Assembly: GCA_902984215.1 (NCBI GenBank)
Contig: CADWAF010004691.1
Location: forward strand, 1 to 25,240
DNA: 25,240 nt
From: Willaertia magna
Lineage: Eukaryota; Heterolobosea; Eutetramitea; Acrasida; Naegleriidae
Direction: 5' to 3'
Shown here in pieces: positions 9,613-20,074 of this stretch; position 1 is the stretch's first letter, and each line of letters begins with the position of its first letter. The translations under genes and the position numbers were made by a program. Under the pieces are notes generated by a model, which saw nothing but the letters and a program-made list of their open reading frames with translations, was not told the DNA's origin and searched no databases.

Positions 9613-12195
9613 TTAATAAATATTAAAGCCTTGGGCACCATTGTAAGAGATTGCTTTTAAAAATCTTTCTTTCATCATTTCTTTACTTGTGTATAGAGGC
9701 ATATCAATACGATTAAAACAAGTATGAGCGACAGGTAAAAAGTTGATATCTTCATTTCTTAAAGCACATATTGTAAAAGGTGGGTTTAGTGCACTAAAAC
9801 CATCATTGGGCAAACAAGAAGTACCCGTAACAAATTGTAATAATAAAGATAATTGAATTTGATTAAAATCCTCTAACATTTCAAAGAACATATCTATGAA
9901 ACTATTGTCAACTAAAAGACTATCATATTCTGTATATTCTTTCCATTCTTTGATATTAATTTCATTACTGCCACATAAAAGTAATTCTAATTCATTTTCA
10001 GTAAAAATAGATAGTAAATGTTTAGGTATTACTTCGTAAATACCTTCTAAAAGTTTTTCCAATTGTAATTTGATTGATTCAATTAATTTCCATTTAGCAT
10101 ATAATTCTACATATTGATATTTATTTTCATCATTCACTAATATATCATTTCCATTTGGTAATAATTCTACACAATTGTTAAAACCAAAATCATTTAATTC
10201 AACTGTAAAATTCATTTCCATTAATTGTTCAACATTTTCAATATTTAATAATTTCAATAATGAGTAATACATTGAAGGATCAACATATTCTAAATCTTCA
10301 AATTGTATTGGTTTACCAATAATACATTTAAATATAACTCTAGTAAAATGTAGATCCATAATTTGCATATCAAATATTGCTTTACCAATTAATTTACCAA
10401 TAAATGTAAAATATTGTAAATGGTCATTATTAATCATAGATGATGGATTAATATGGTAAGTATTATTTATACCTGTATTTAGGAATAATGCATTATTTAC
10501 ATTTAATATTTGATTAGATAATAAATGATAAAACTCTCTCGTTACACCTCCAATATCTAATGCTTGCTCTCCAGCGAAAAATATGTACATTGGCTTCATT
10601 AAATCTTTACCTTTTAAAATAGAAAAATGTTTACATGCATCGAATACTAATTCCTCCCTTCTTACTAATAACACAGTTGGTTGTAATACTTCATTATCTT
10701 TTAATTGATTTAATTGTTTATAGAAATAACTACATTTAACTTCAAAATCTTCTCTTTTCATTTCCATTGTATCATCTACACTTTTAGTAACAATATTATT
10801 ATCATTAATAAGTGGTTGTTGACTATTGTCTATAATAGGTAAGTTAGATAAATCCTCAACTAAAGTATTAGATGGTGTATCAATTGTAATTGTGAAATTA
10901 ATTTTATAATTAATATGATATTTATCTACAATTAATTTTACTTGTTCATCAAAGGTTAAACGAGCTAATTCGTTGTCTAATGTTTCTATAAAATTTACGA
11001 TTTTATTAGTTGGATAAAATAAAACATGTTCAAAATAATTAAATAATTCTTTGTATTTTAAATAAATAACATTTAAATTTTCAACATTTTGATTTTTTTC
11101 AAATTGACTCAAATTTAAACTTAAATATTTAACTGTAACTCCTGATACGTAAAATAATTTGTTTGATTGACTATCATAATGTAAATGATTTGCATTTAAA
11201 ATATTTTCTTTTTTAGTGTAAATTAATTGTCTATTTAAAATATTATAAATTTCAAATTGTTGTTTTTCTTTATTCCAACCAATCATAAAATCATCGACAA
11301 TTGTAAAGTTAGAAATACCAACAAAAGGTAAAAAATCCTTATTTAAACAAACAACTTGTTGTAATTGAGAAACAAATAATAAATTATCATATTTTTGGAT
11401 AAAATAACTACTATCTAACAAAGTATAAGTTTTTATACATTCCAATGAATGAATATCCCAACATCTAATTGTATTATCACTAGAAAGTGAATATAATAAA
11501 GTATCATTATCTAAATAAAGATATTCTATTTTCTTTGTGTGTCCATGTAATTTTGCAATCTTTTTATTGGTCTGATTATCATAGATTGTAATATTACAAT
11601 CATAACCTGCAATACATACATATTCATCATTGACTGTTATTGTATTAATCCAGTTATCATTATCCTTTAATGTATAAATACATTCATTAGTATTTAAATC
11701 CCAACATTTAATACTTCTATCATAAGAAGTTGAATATAAAAAATTGTTATGAAGATAAATACATGTAACTATATGACAATGTCCTTGTAATACATTTAAA
11801 CACTCTCCAGTATTTTTATTCCAACAACAAATTGTTCCATCTATACTACTAGTATATATTTTGTTTTCATTTACTATTAGACTTGTAATACGATCGAAAT
11901 GTTTAAATTTTTTAAAGTCTTTAATGTTATAATTTACTTTATTAAATGTTGATGATGCTCTATTCTTTCTTGTTCTAAGTTTAGACAAGGAGGATGAAGT
12001 ACTAGCTTCAGTTTCATTAGCGCTCCAGTAACTATCACTATGTTGATCATTCCTTGAATTTGAATTACTTGTTGAATTAAATCTTGAAAAAAAGTTCTTT
12101 TTCTTTTGGATCACTTCCTCTCCGTTGTTGGACCAAAAACTATCAATGTCATTTTGATTTTCATCTCTACCACTTGCGCTTGGACTTTGGCCCAT
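9613..12195 (-). CDS. WD40-HECT E3 ubiquitin ligase with N-myristoylation signal
   Basis: An 860-aa intronless protein. It starts MGQSPSASG, with Gly2 and Ser6 as in N-myristoylation sites. Residues 15-65 hold two copies of a short motif, DSFWSNN and DSYWSAN. WD40 repeats occupy about 95-370 (for example GECLNVLQGHCHIVTCIYL ending in SIKCWDLNTNEC, and TIRCWDIHSLEC). The C-terminal 330 residues are a HECT domain: FFAGEQALDIGGVTREFYHL in the N-lobe and LPVAHTCFNRIDMPLY in the C-lobe. C826 (codon 9720-9718) is the thioester cysteine. HECT ligases take ubiquitin from an E2 onto this Cys and pass it to a substrate, which the propeller would bind here. Membrane attachment through myristate is inferred. 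A WD40-HECT pairing is unusual; animal HECT ligases more often carry RCC1, WW or C2 domains. Confidence 0.9.
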   Translation of the reverse strand: MGQSPSASGRDENQNDIDSFWSNNGEEVIQKKKNFFSRFNSTSNSNSRNDQHSDSYWSANETEASTSSSLSKLRTRKNRASSTFNKVNYNIKDFKKFKHFDRITSLIVNENKIYTSSIDGTICCWNKNTGECLNVLQGHCHIVTCIYLHNNFLYSTSYDRSIKCWDLNTNECIYTLKDNDNWINTITVNDEYVCIAGYDCNITIYDNQTNKKIAKLHGHTKKIEYLYLDNDTLLYSLSSDNTIRCWDIHSLECIKTYTLLDSSYFIQKYDNLLFVSQLQQVVCLNKDFLPFVGISNFTIVDDFMIGWNKEKQQFEIYNILNRQLIYTKKENILNANHLHYDSQSNKLFYVSGVTVKYLSLNLSQFEKNQNVENLNVIYLKYKELFNYFEHVLFYPTNKIVNFIETLDNELARLTFDEQVKLIVDKYHINYKINFTITIDTPSNTLVEDLSNLPIIDNSQQPLINDNNIVTKSVDDTMEMKREDFEVKCSYFYKQLNQLKDNEVLQPTVLLVRREELVFDACKHFSILKGKDLMKPMYIFFAGEQALDIGGVTREFYHLLSNQILNVNNALFLNTGINNTYHINPSSMINNDHLQYFTFIGKLIGKAIFDMQIMDLHFTRVIFKCIIGKPIQFEDLEYVDPSMYYSLLKLLNIENVEQLMEMNFTVELNDFGFNNCVELLPNGNDILVNDENKYQYVELYAKWKLIESIKLQLEKLLEGIYEVIPKHLLSIFTENELELLLCGSNEINIKEWKEYTEYDSLLVDNSFIDMFFEMLEDFNQIQLSLLLQFVTGTSCLPNDGFSALNPPFTICALRNEDINFLPVAHTCFNRIDMPLYTSKEMMKERFLKAISYNGAQGFNIY

Positions 12196-12471
12196 TTTTT
12201 ACGTTATCCACTTGTCTATAACCTTTCATTCTTCGGGTTTACTGTTTTAACACTTTTATTGGACAAACAAGCTCTACAAAATTTTTTAATCTAAGTTTCA
12301 TAATTTTACTGTAGGCGGGCAAAGTGTATGCGTTGACATCCATCCTTAGTAAATTTTGTTGTTAAAAAATTAAATAAAATTCATTTGGTTCAAAAGGAAG
12401 CTAAAAGTTGTAAAAATGTTATGGTAAAATTTACAAGTCAAAATAGAGATATAATTGTCATTAATAATAAT
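12196..12471. promoter_or_regulatory. intergenic region upstream of the WD40-HECT gene
   Basis: These 276 bp lie between the SURF6-like stop and the HECT start, both on minus. They are mostly A/T. A GC-richer island at about 12312-12350 (GTAGGCGGGCAAAG and nearby) is the best promoter candidate. I see no RNA gene. Confidence 0.35.
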
Positions 12472-13324
12472 TTATTTTCTTTGCTCACTTTTCTTTTTTG
12501 TCTTTAACTTGTTTATATTCTTTGCTGCATTAATTTTACCACTTCTCCCCTCAAAACCAGCTCTTTTCTTTGGTTGTTTTTTTTGTTTATCATTAGACTT
12601 ATTTTGTTGTTGTTCTTTCTTTTTTTCTTTTTGTCCTTCTATCTTTTTCTTCATCTTGTGATCATGTTTTTTCAAATTGGCTTGTAATACTCTAATATCT
12701 TCATTATCCCTTCCTTTAACCATTTTCACCATGGCCGATTTCAATTTTTCGTCCTGTAAAAGCTTTTCACCATTCTTCTTTTTGGATAATTTCTTTTGAT
12801 TTTTTAGTTTTTCTGATATTAATTTTCTGGCTTTGTTTGGTCTTTTTAATGAAGATTTTGAATGGGAATCTTCATCATCATCGTCAAATGTTTCTCCTTC
12901 ATTTAATTTAGAAAATGAAAATGATGATTTTGATGTTACTTTAGGTTCTTCTTCTTCTTCAACTATTTTTCTTTTTTTTTTATTTTCTTCTTCAAACACT
13001 GGTTCATCTTCGTCTCCCGAGTCATCATTTTCTATTCCTAGTTTTTTATTAAATCTCTTTACTGATTTCTTGGATGGTTTCTTTATATACTTTTCAATTC
13101 GGATTGTTTCCTCGTTATCTGAAGGGTTTGAAGAATATTTGCCGCTTTCAAGGCTAACTAGTGAACAAGTTGAAAAAACTATTTGAAATATAAATATTGG
13201 AAAAAGAATATTATAGGTACATACAGTTAAAAATATTTGTCAACTTCTCTTCACTCAATAATATTTCTGGAGTACTCTTATCGGAAGCTTTGTCTGTTGA
13301 TGTAGTTGGGTGGTGTTGGGACAT
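12472..13324 (-). CDS. SURF6/Rrp14-like nucleolar ribosome-biogenesis protein (2 exons)
   Basis: SURF6/Rrp14 acts in the nucleolus in pre-rRNA processing and small and large subunit assembly. Exon 1 is 13324-13225, the intron 13224-13179 (46 nt, GTATGT...ATAG, phase 1) and exon 2 13178-12472, giving 268 aa. The first exon encodes MSQHHPTTSTDKASDKSTPE. The protein is very Lys/Glu-rich, with acidic patches in the middle. The C-terminal half has the SURF6 pattern: a long basic helix (LKSAMVKMVKGRDNEDIRVL, then KKHDHKMKKKIEGQKEKKKE) followed by KKRAGFEGRSGK, close to the conserved (R/K)xGFEG motif of the family. A second possible acceptor (CACTAG, about 13163) would drop five residues in the same frame. 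The assignment rests on the C-terminus; the N-terminal half is not informative. Confidence 0.75.
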
Positions 13325-13516
13325 TTTTTCAAATATTTTTTGGAACTGTGTGAATAAACCAAAATATAAGGTTCAGGCATCAGACCAACACTCCTATCCT
13401 TAAGGAAAATCTTAGATTCAAAATTGCTTACTAAATTTTAAACAAAATTAACAAAATTTTCAAATAATTATAAAATAAAATTTATAAATTAATAAATAAA
13501 TGAACTATTTTAATTT
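13325..13516. promoter_or_regulatory. intergenic region upstream of the SURF6-like gene
   Basis: These 192 bp separate the pyrophosphatase stop from the SURF6-like start on the same strand. They are very A/T-rich, especially 13430-13516. No clear motif or RNA gene is visible. Confidence 0.35.
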
Positions 13517-16500
13517 TTAAAAGTTAATAAAAAATACAGCAAATAATAACGAAAGAGTGGCTAATAATTTACAAAGAACGTGAATAGATGGACCTGCAGT
13601 ATCTTTAAATGGATCTCCAATGGTGTCACCAATAACAGCGGATTTATGTATTGCTGAACCTTTGCCACCAAATCTTTTGTCCATCTCTGTAAATTTCTTG
13701 GCGTTCTAAAAAATTGTGTTAATTTTACAAAAATTAAAAAACTTACATCCCAAGCTCCTCCAGAATTATTAAAGAACAAAGCCATTAAAATACAAGCAAT
13801 TGTTGCAACCATTAAAAAACCAGCACTTACTTCTGCTCCTAAGTAAGGTTGATTTGAGTAGTAACCAATCATTCTAAAGAAAAATCCTACTAAGATAGGA
13901 AGTATGACAGCTAAAGCACCAGGGAAAATCATTTGTATCAATGCAGAGCGTGTAACAATAGCTACACACTTTTCATAATCTGGTTTTTGCTTAAACTCCA
14001 TTATTCCAGGAATTTCTCTGAATTGTCTTCTTACTTCCTCAATGACAGTTTGGGCAGTGTTACCGACAGCTCTGATAGTGAAAGAGCTAAAAATAAATAC
14101 AAGACATGCTCCCAAAAGACCACCAACAAATACTTCAGGACTAGCCAAGTTGACAACAGAAAATTCAATGCCAGTGTATGCTGTTACAGTGTCTAGATAT
14201 GCACTGAACAATAAAAATGCAGCAAGGGCTAAACAAGCAATAAGATTATGACTGAAATATAAAACTTACCTGCGCTACCAACTGCGTAACCTTTAGTTAG
14301 AGCTTTAGTGGTATTTCCAACAGCATCTAACTTGTCTGTAATTACTCTAACATTTGGTGACAATTGTGACATTTCTGCAATACCTCCACTATTATCTACA
14401 ATAGGTCCAAAGACATCCATTGCTAAAATATATGAAGAACTACTAAGCATACCTATTGTTGCAACAGCAATACCGAATAATCCTCCAATAGGTTTTCCAT
14501 TTTCATTGACAATTCCACTGCTATTTCCTAAATAATATGAACCAATAATTGCAATGGTAATAATTAGAACAGGCAAACCAGTAGACTCTAAACCTACAGA
14601 AATACCAGAAATAACGTTGGTGGCTGGTCCGGTTTTTGATGCTTCTACAATTTCTTTTACAGGCCTCCAATTAAAATCAGTATAGTAAACGGTAATTGCA
14701 ACGAATGCTAATGATGTGAAAATACCTATGATACCACAAAAAGTAAATTTCCACCACGCATCAGGGAATTGTTCACTTCTAAGTAACCACCATGATATAA
14801 GGACAAATAAACATGTTGTGACAACGACACTAACAATATATCCAATATTTAAGGCTGTCATTGGGTCATCTAGAGCTTCTTGTTTAATTACTCCAATTTC
14901 TGCATCATCATCATTATTTTCTTCATCGTGTAGGACAGGACTATTTTCTTCATGAGCGTTAATTGCCTCATTATTAGAAATCAATGAGTAACTATCATCT
15001 ACGTGTAATTCAGAAACATCTCTAACACGAACAAAGAAGATACCAACCCACGTTCCAATCATTCCACAAATATGTACTATTAAAGGGAAAATAATGTAAG
15101 AAATAGGGGTAGAAATTTGAGGATAAGCTGATGCAGTTAAAGTACCTCCTAAAATCATTACACCAATGTTTTCAGCACTAAGAGATTCAAAAATATCGGC
15201 ACCTCTTCCACTAAAACAAATTAATGAAATTATGAATTATTTTCAACTTACCTGCAGTCACTATTTTCAAAGAGAATTATTGTTATAAACTAAAAAACAG
15301 ACAAAAACTTACCCAACATTGTCACCAACTAAATCAGCAATTACAGCTGGATTTCTTAAATCGTCTTCTGGAATATCTTGTTCTACCTTACCAACTAAGT
15401 CAGCTCCAACGTCAGCTGCCTTTGTGAAAATACCACCACCTTAAAAAATAATATTAATTAAAAATTATAGTATTTTGACCTTACCTAATTGTGCAAATAA
15501 GGCAGATAAACTACATCCAAATGAAAATCCAACTATCATACCAACAATTTGTGTTGGAGAAATTATTTCTTGAGGAATAGCTAAATATAAAATTGTAAAT
15601 AAAAATATAACCCCTAAAACAGAGAGAGATACAACTAAAAATCCAGCAAAAGCACCTGACCTTAAAGCAATATTCAACGCTTCTCTATAGCTTCTAGTTG
15701 CGGCCATTGTAACTCTTGAGTTAGCACTAACAGAAACAAACATACTAATAAATCCAGATAATCCAGAAAAAACAACACCCAATAAAAAACTGACTGTCAC
15801 AACAGTAGCAATCACAGCAATATGAATATCTGGGTCATTTGCGCTTTTAGATCTTAACATGTACAATCCGAATAAAATTAAAGCAACTGGAATTGTAATT
15901 GCACTAATAGCTAAATATTGAGTTTTCATAAATCCTTTGGCTCCTTGTGCAATCGGATCGGCAACATTTTGCATAGCTTCTGTACCTCTATCTTTTCTCA
16001 TAATATGAATTGCCACAAATACTGCACCAATAATTGACAAAATAGAAATAGCAAAAACTACAGAAATTTGTCCCCAAGCTTCTCCATAAACTGTTCTAGT
16101 TACTTTATAGGTAATTGTTTTAAGAGCATAATCTTCAGAGTTTAAATAACGAATGCCATCTGGAGATACAGTAGAGATTGAAATAGATCCTTCTCCTGGA
16201 ATGTATCCAGCTGTTACATCTACTTTTGCGGAACCATCGGGTTGTGTATTTACTACTTTAGAAGAAAAGTATGGTTTTAATCTTGAGTTACTATTTGGAG
16301 TTGCAAAAAAGTATACAGATTGATTATTGAGTGGTTCTCCTTTGGAGTCTCTAATTCTTAATTGAATTCCATTTGGGAATTTAGAAGATGCTTCTACAGA
16401 AACCTGTGATAGTTGTGGTGATGGTTGTAGAATTTCAATACTAATTTTTTGAGTCACTTTCTTGTCATTAGAAGATTAACGATAAGAAGACAACTTACAA

Positions 16501-16562
16501 ACAAATTGACACAAACAAATATAAAAACAAAACAGAAATCCAACAAACAGTAATGATTTCAT
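13517..16562 (-). CDS. membrane H+-translocating pyrophosphatase, type II (K+-independent), 7 exons
   Basis: This enzyme couples hydrolysis of pyrophosphate to proton pumping into acidic organelles (acidocalcisome, Golgi or vacuole). Exons: 16562-16499, 16456-15485, 15439-15313, 15252-15260 (a 9-nt microexon), 15210-14270, 14228-13747 and 13705-13517. Introns are 41-52 nt. The product is 927 aa. Family motifs are intact: [68 protein letters not shown] and [15 protein letters not shown]. Lys at residue 693 (codon 14306-14304, GNTTKA) is the residue that marks K+-independent enzymes; K+-dependent ones have Ala. It starts with a signal peptide ([20 protein letters not shown]) and has about 115 lumenal residues before the first membrane helix. 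An acidic loop rich in Asp/Glu/Asn lies between two helices at about 14880-15000. It is about 100 residues longer than plant type II enzymes. Confidence 0.95.
15252..15260 (-). other. 9-nt microexon in the pyrophosphatase gene
   Basis: TGACTGCAG (read on minus) is flanked by an AAATAG acceptor and a GTAAGT donor. It supplies the conserved residues of DNVG-DC-SGRGAD. Without it the frame is kept but the near-invariant GDC is lost, so it must be included for a working enzyme. The flanking introns are 52 nt (15312-15261) and 41 nt (15251-15211). Confidence 0.9.
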
Positions 16563-16659
16563 TTTTTGCAGTGAAATTGCCCATCCGTTTGTACCTTTGG
16601 TTATCAAAAACGGCTTCCCGCTATATATATTTTCACAAACTACAAAAAAAATACAATTA
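16563..16659. promoter_or_regulatory. 97-bp divergent promoter, pyrophosphatase / SHIPPO protein
   Basis: Only 97 bp separate two outward-facing start codons. The stretch has a TATA-like run (CTATATATATTTT, 16621-16633) next to TTCCCGC (16615-16621), an E2F-like heptamer. Both genes must be driven from here. Confidence 0.5.
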
Positions 16660-18057
16660 ATGCCTGCAACCTCTTCTCCAAAAAGATTAACACCTGTAAG
16701 ACAGCAAAAAGAGGTAGGAAGACCTTTAACACAATCAACAAGTAGGTTTTCAATTATTTATTTTTTATTTATTTTATAAAAATACTAGTTCTTGAAAACC
16801 CTGGCCCAGGTTCCTATCTAATTAAACCTTCCTTTGGGGATTCACCTAAATTTTCTCTTGGACCAAAAATTACCACTTGTAAGTTTAATTAATTCCTTAG
16901 AAAAATTAAGAAAATTCTTTGAAGCTCCTAAAAATACGAATCCTGGACCTGGATCGTACAACACAAACAGACAGTCTGAGTTTGAAGGAAAAAACAAAGG
17001 GTTTTCTCTTTCCGGTAGACATAAAGAAACAGCAACTACCAGTCCTTTAGGACCCGGATCTTATAATCTAAAAGGTAGTTTCGAAGAGAAAAAAGGATTT
17101 TCTCTTGGTAGTAAGTTGAAAGAGGCTACAAATTCTACAAACGTACCTGGACCGGGGTCCTATAATACCACACCAGAGTTTGGTGGAGCCTCACCAAGAT
17201 TTAGTCTTTCTGGAAGAACAAAAGACTTAAGAAACAGTCAAGTAAATGTAAGCGTTGGACCAGGAAGCTACGAATCAAAATCAGAGTTTCAGAAAAACAA
17301 ATCTAAGGGGTTTTCATTTTCTGGAAGAACAAAGGAAATAAACAAAACAGTTTCAAATCCAGGACCAGGAACTTACAACATTTCTGGATCGATATCTGAA
17401 CCAAAGAAGGGATTCAGTTTAAGTGGTAAAATGAAGGATCCAAACCCAACAATGAACAATCCAGGTCCCGGTTCTTACAATACCCAAATTTCCTCAGACT
17501 TTGGGAAACTAAATCCGAGAAGTCCAACACTTAAGGGAAGAACAAAGGATACCAATCCATCAGTAGTAGTTCCAGGCCCTGGCTCATATAACTTAAAGGG
17601 GACTTTTGATGAGAAAAAAGGTTTTTCTTTGGGAAGTAAATTAAAAGAACCAACAAGCCCAACCAATGTACCAGGACCTGGAAGTTATACTTCCAAATCT
17701 GTATTTGATGAAAAAAGGAAAGGATTTTCACTGTCTGGAAGAGCTAAGGATACAGCGCATTCGTTCACACCAGGACCTGGGACGTATACCTTGTCAAGTG
17801 GATTAGGCAACAGTTCTCCAAGAATTTCAATCTCTGGAAGACATAAGGTAGTGGTAGAAAATAACTCTGCAGTAGGTCCTGGAACCTACAATGTTAATCA
17901 AATAACAGAGTTTGATACTTCTAAGGCAAAAGGGTTTTCATTTTCTGGAAGAACGAAAATCCCTAAATCATCGTCAATGAACACACCTGGACCAGGAGCT
18001 TACGAACAAAAAAGTACGCTGACATCAGCTGCCCCTGTTTTTGGGACTGGAATTTAA
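16660..18057 (+). CDS. SHIPPO/STPGR-repeat flagellar microtubule protein, ODF3/CIMAP-like (3 exons)
   Basis: Proteins with SHIPPO (STPGR) repeats bind doublet microtubules in cilia and sperm tails. Exon 1 is 16660-16741, exon 2 16789-16878 and exon 3 16925-18057, with 47- and 46-nt introns, both phase 1. The product is 434 aa. It has twelve (P)GPG(S/T/A)Y units, the first in exon 2 (ENPGPGSYLIK), each followed by a segment like KGFSLSGRTK, spaced 31-38 residues. The exon 3 acceptor (TTTGAAG, ending 16924) is the one that keeps the repeat in register (FSLGPKITTSPKNTNPGPGSY); an earlier AG at 16899-16900 would create a stop. It is divergent from the pyrophosphatase and convergent, by 31 bp, with KIFBP. 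A role in the flagellate stage is inferred from the family. Confidence 0.9.
16800..18048 (+). repeat. twelve SHIPPO (PGPGSY) protein repeats with a duplicated block
   Basis: Units 3 and 8 (starting near 17059 and 17578) are nearly identical over about 31 residues (GPGSYNLKG, then F(E/D)EKKGFSLGSKLKE). The units after them also pair up (PRFSLSGRTK with PRISISGRHK; KGFSFSGRTK twice). This suggests that a block of several units was duplicated, not only single units. The intron at 16879 interrupts unit 1. Confidence 0.75.
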
Positions 18058-18088
18058 TTGTAATTATAAAAACTGTATTCTTAAATGT

Positions 18089-19999
18089 TTACATGTGGAG
18101 TAATCTGTTAATCTCATCAATTTTAATAGGGAGTAAAGAACACATTTGTTTTGCCATATCTATTTCTCCTTCAATACCTATATTTTCGTCAAGTTGTTTG
18201 TGGAATTTTACTGAATATTCATACTCTATTAAACTCTTTTTAAGGTATTCGATAGTTGTTGTTGGATCAGAACTAATGTAATTATAATACATTCTTGCAA
18301 GTAACAAATGACTTCTAATATATACTACATTATTTTCAGGCTCTACATTCACAGCGCCTCTTTCCTTGAATAATTCAGAAAACTTGATTAAGTACTTAAT
18401 GGAATTAGTGATTCTAGTCAATTGTGTTAATTATAATAAAAGTAATGAAAACTTACACTGTGTTTAGACGTTTGACAGTTGGTTCTTTATAGTTCTCCTT
18501 AAACTTTGATTTCAATAACAATAATTCCAATACTGTTACATATATTTCTCCAACTTCAAAGGTTAATTGTTTTAAGGTGAATCTATAATGAATAACATTC
18601 AATTCATTCACTAATTCTTGAATTAATTCTAATCTCCGTTCTTCCATTGCTCTAAATGCTGTTAGAGAATCTAATTACAAAAACTTACATTTTTCTGTCT
18701 AAATCAGGTTCGAAGAAAATTAATGATCTATAAGCCTGACTTAAGTCTTGTAAAATAGAGACATGATCTGTCACATAACCTTCTAAAACAAAATGATTTA
18801 AACTCATTTCAAATGCTTTTTTCCCTTCTTTAAATATTACTAAAGCATCCTTAAAGTTCCTTGCAACTGTTTGAACATCACTATTGCTTTCTAATCCAGG
18901 ATAATCAAAATGAAACTGAGAAGAATCTATTAAAGGTACTATTGGTACAACCACTTGGTCGTCAACAGCTTTTAAAATATGACTTTCAATTATTCTGTTA
19001 GGTTCATTCTTTTCTACCCAATCTTTACAATAATTTAATTTTGTTAAAAAATACTTTCCCTTAGCAATTTCAATTTTATATTTTAAATCTTTACCACCAT
19101 CTCTTTCCAATAAAGATGATGAATTTTGATTAAAAATAAATTCTGAAGCCTTAATAAAGTAGAAAGCAGTTCCAAAATCATTTATATCTGATTGTAGAAA
19201 ATAAGCTGATAATTGCAAACAATTTTCAACCCATTCGTACTTATCAAATTCAATACCTCCCTCTAATTGTCTCTTTAATGTGAAAAAGCAATATTTTGAT
19301 GAGGACACAACATCCTTCATAATTGCATAAACTTGAGCTAAATAAAAAGCAGTCATTGTAAAACATTTTTCCATAGCTTTCTTATGTTTTTCTTTCACAT
19401 CTTCATTTGCTGTAGATTGGAACTGTGAATGTATATCTTCAGCTTTTTTAAGAAAAGTACAAGATTTTTCATAATCACCTCTATTGCACCAAATCATACC
19501 TAAATAATTGTATGATTCACAGAAATAAATAGAAGCATTCATATCTAGACAGATTGAAGTATCATTCTTAATTGATAGATCAATATCATTTAATTTATCA
19601 ATTGAAAAGGAATTTTCTTCTTCTTGAATTTCAGTAAGATTTATTCCTTTTGAGTAATCACCCAATTCATTGACAGCCTTAATAAATAATTTTTCTGCAA
19701 TAGAAGGTTCATCTGTATCATAACAAATTACTCCCAAATAATAACATAGCCTTCCTATTAATACTTTATCATTGCTAGGCAATAACTCCGTAATTAATTT
19801 TTCCTAATAAATTGTATAACAAATAATTATTTTTTAATTATATATTGAATATAGATGAATAACTTACAAATTTTTCTTTTGCTTGATATTTAAATTCATA
19901 AGGTAATTCATCTGATGCTTCCTTTCCGCTTATCTCTAAGGCTTCTTCTATTCTCTTTTCTATTTCCGATTGGCATGTCTTTTCGTTGTTTGCCTCCAT
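18089..19999 (-). CDS. KIFBP: KIF-binding protein, kinesin regulator (4 exons)
   Basis: KIFBP (KBP) is a TPR-like helical protein that binds kinesin motor domains and blocks microtubule attachment. Exons: 19999-19868, 19803-18689, 18651-18457 and 18413-18089, with introns of 64, 37 and 43 nt. The product is 588 aa against 621 in human. Matches to the family include ESYNYLGMIWCNRGDYEKS, FYLAQVYAIMKD with YCFFTLKRQLE, and FVLEGYVTDHVSILQDLSQA followed by FFEPDLDRK (human has GYVTDHIEVVQDHSALFK and FFETDMERR). The C-terminus GEIDMAKQMCSLLPIKIDEI matches human ELSKEMVSLLPTKMERF. All junctions keep the frame. Its ATG is 64 bp from that of the divergent receptor gene. Confidence 0.92.
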
Positions 20000-20050
20000 T
20001 TTTTACAAAAGAAAAAAGATCTGAAAAGGGTGGTCCCATCTCACAAATCA

Positions 20051-20074
20051 ATGGAAAAAAATAATGTTTTATAA
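20051..20074 (+). other. short upstream ORF overlapping the receptor start codon
   Basis: An ATG at 20051 opens a 7-codon frame (MEKNNVL) that ends at 20074, past the receptor ATG at 20064 and in another frame. If the transcript includes it, ribosomes must skip it or reinitiate backwards. The transcript start is unknown and the intergenic gap is only 64 bp, so it may not be in the mRNA. Confidence 0.35.

Noticed and set aside
12997..12999. Start of the SURF6-like protein near 12999
   Set aside because: That codon is GTG (Val). The frame runs on upstream and joins an ATG exon at 13324 through a 46-nt intron.
13933..14955. Plus-strand open frames opposite the pyrophosphatase
   Set aside because: They mirror conserved coding sequence on the other strand and cross its introns.
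13517..16562. Recent bacterial transfer of the pyrophosphatase
   Set aside because: It has six spliceosomal introns, local base composition and eukaryote-type type II motifs.
16899..16900. Earlier AG acceptor for exon 3 of the SHIPPO gene
   Set aside because: Joined to the phase 1 donor it makes TAA. The AG ending at 16924 keeps the frame and the repeat spacing.
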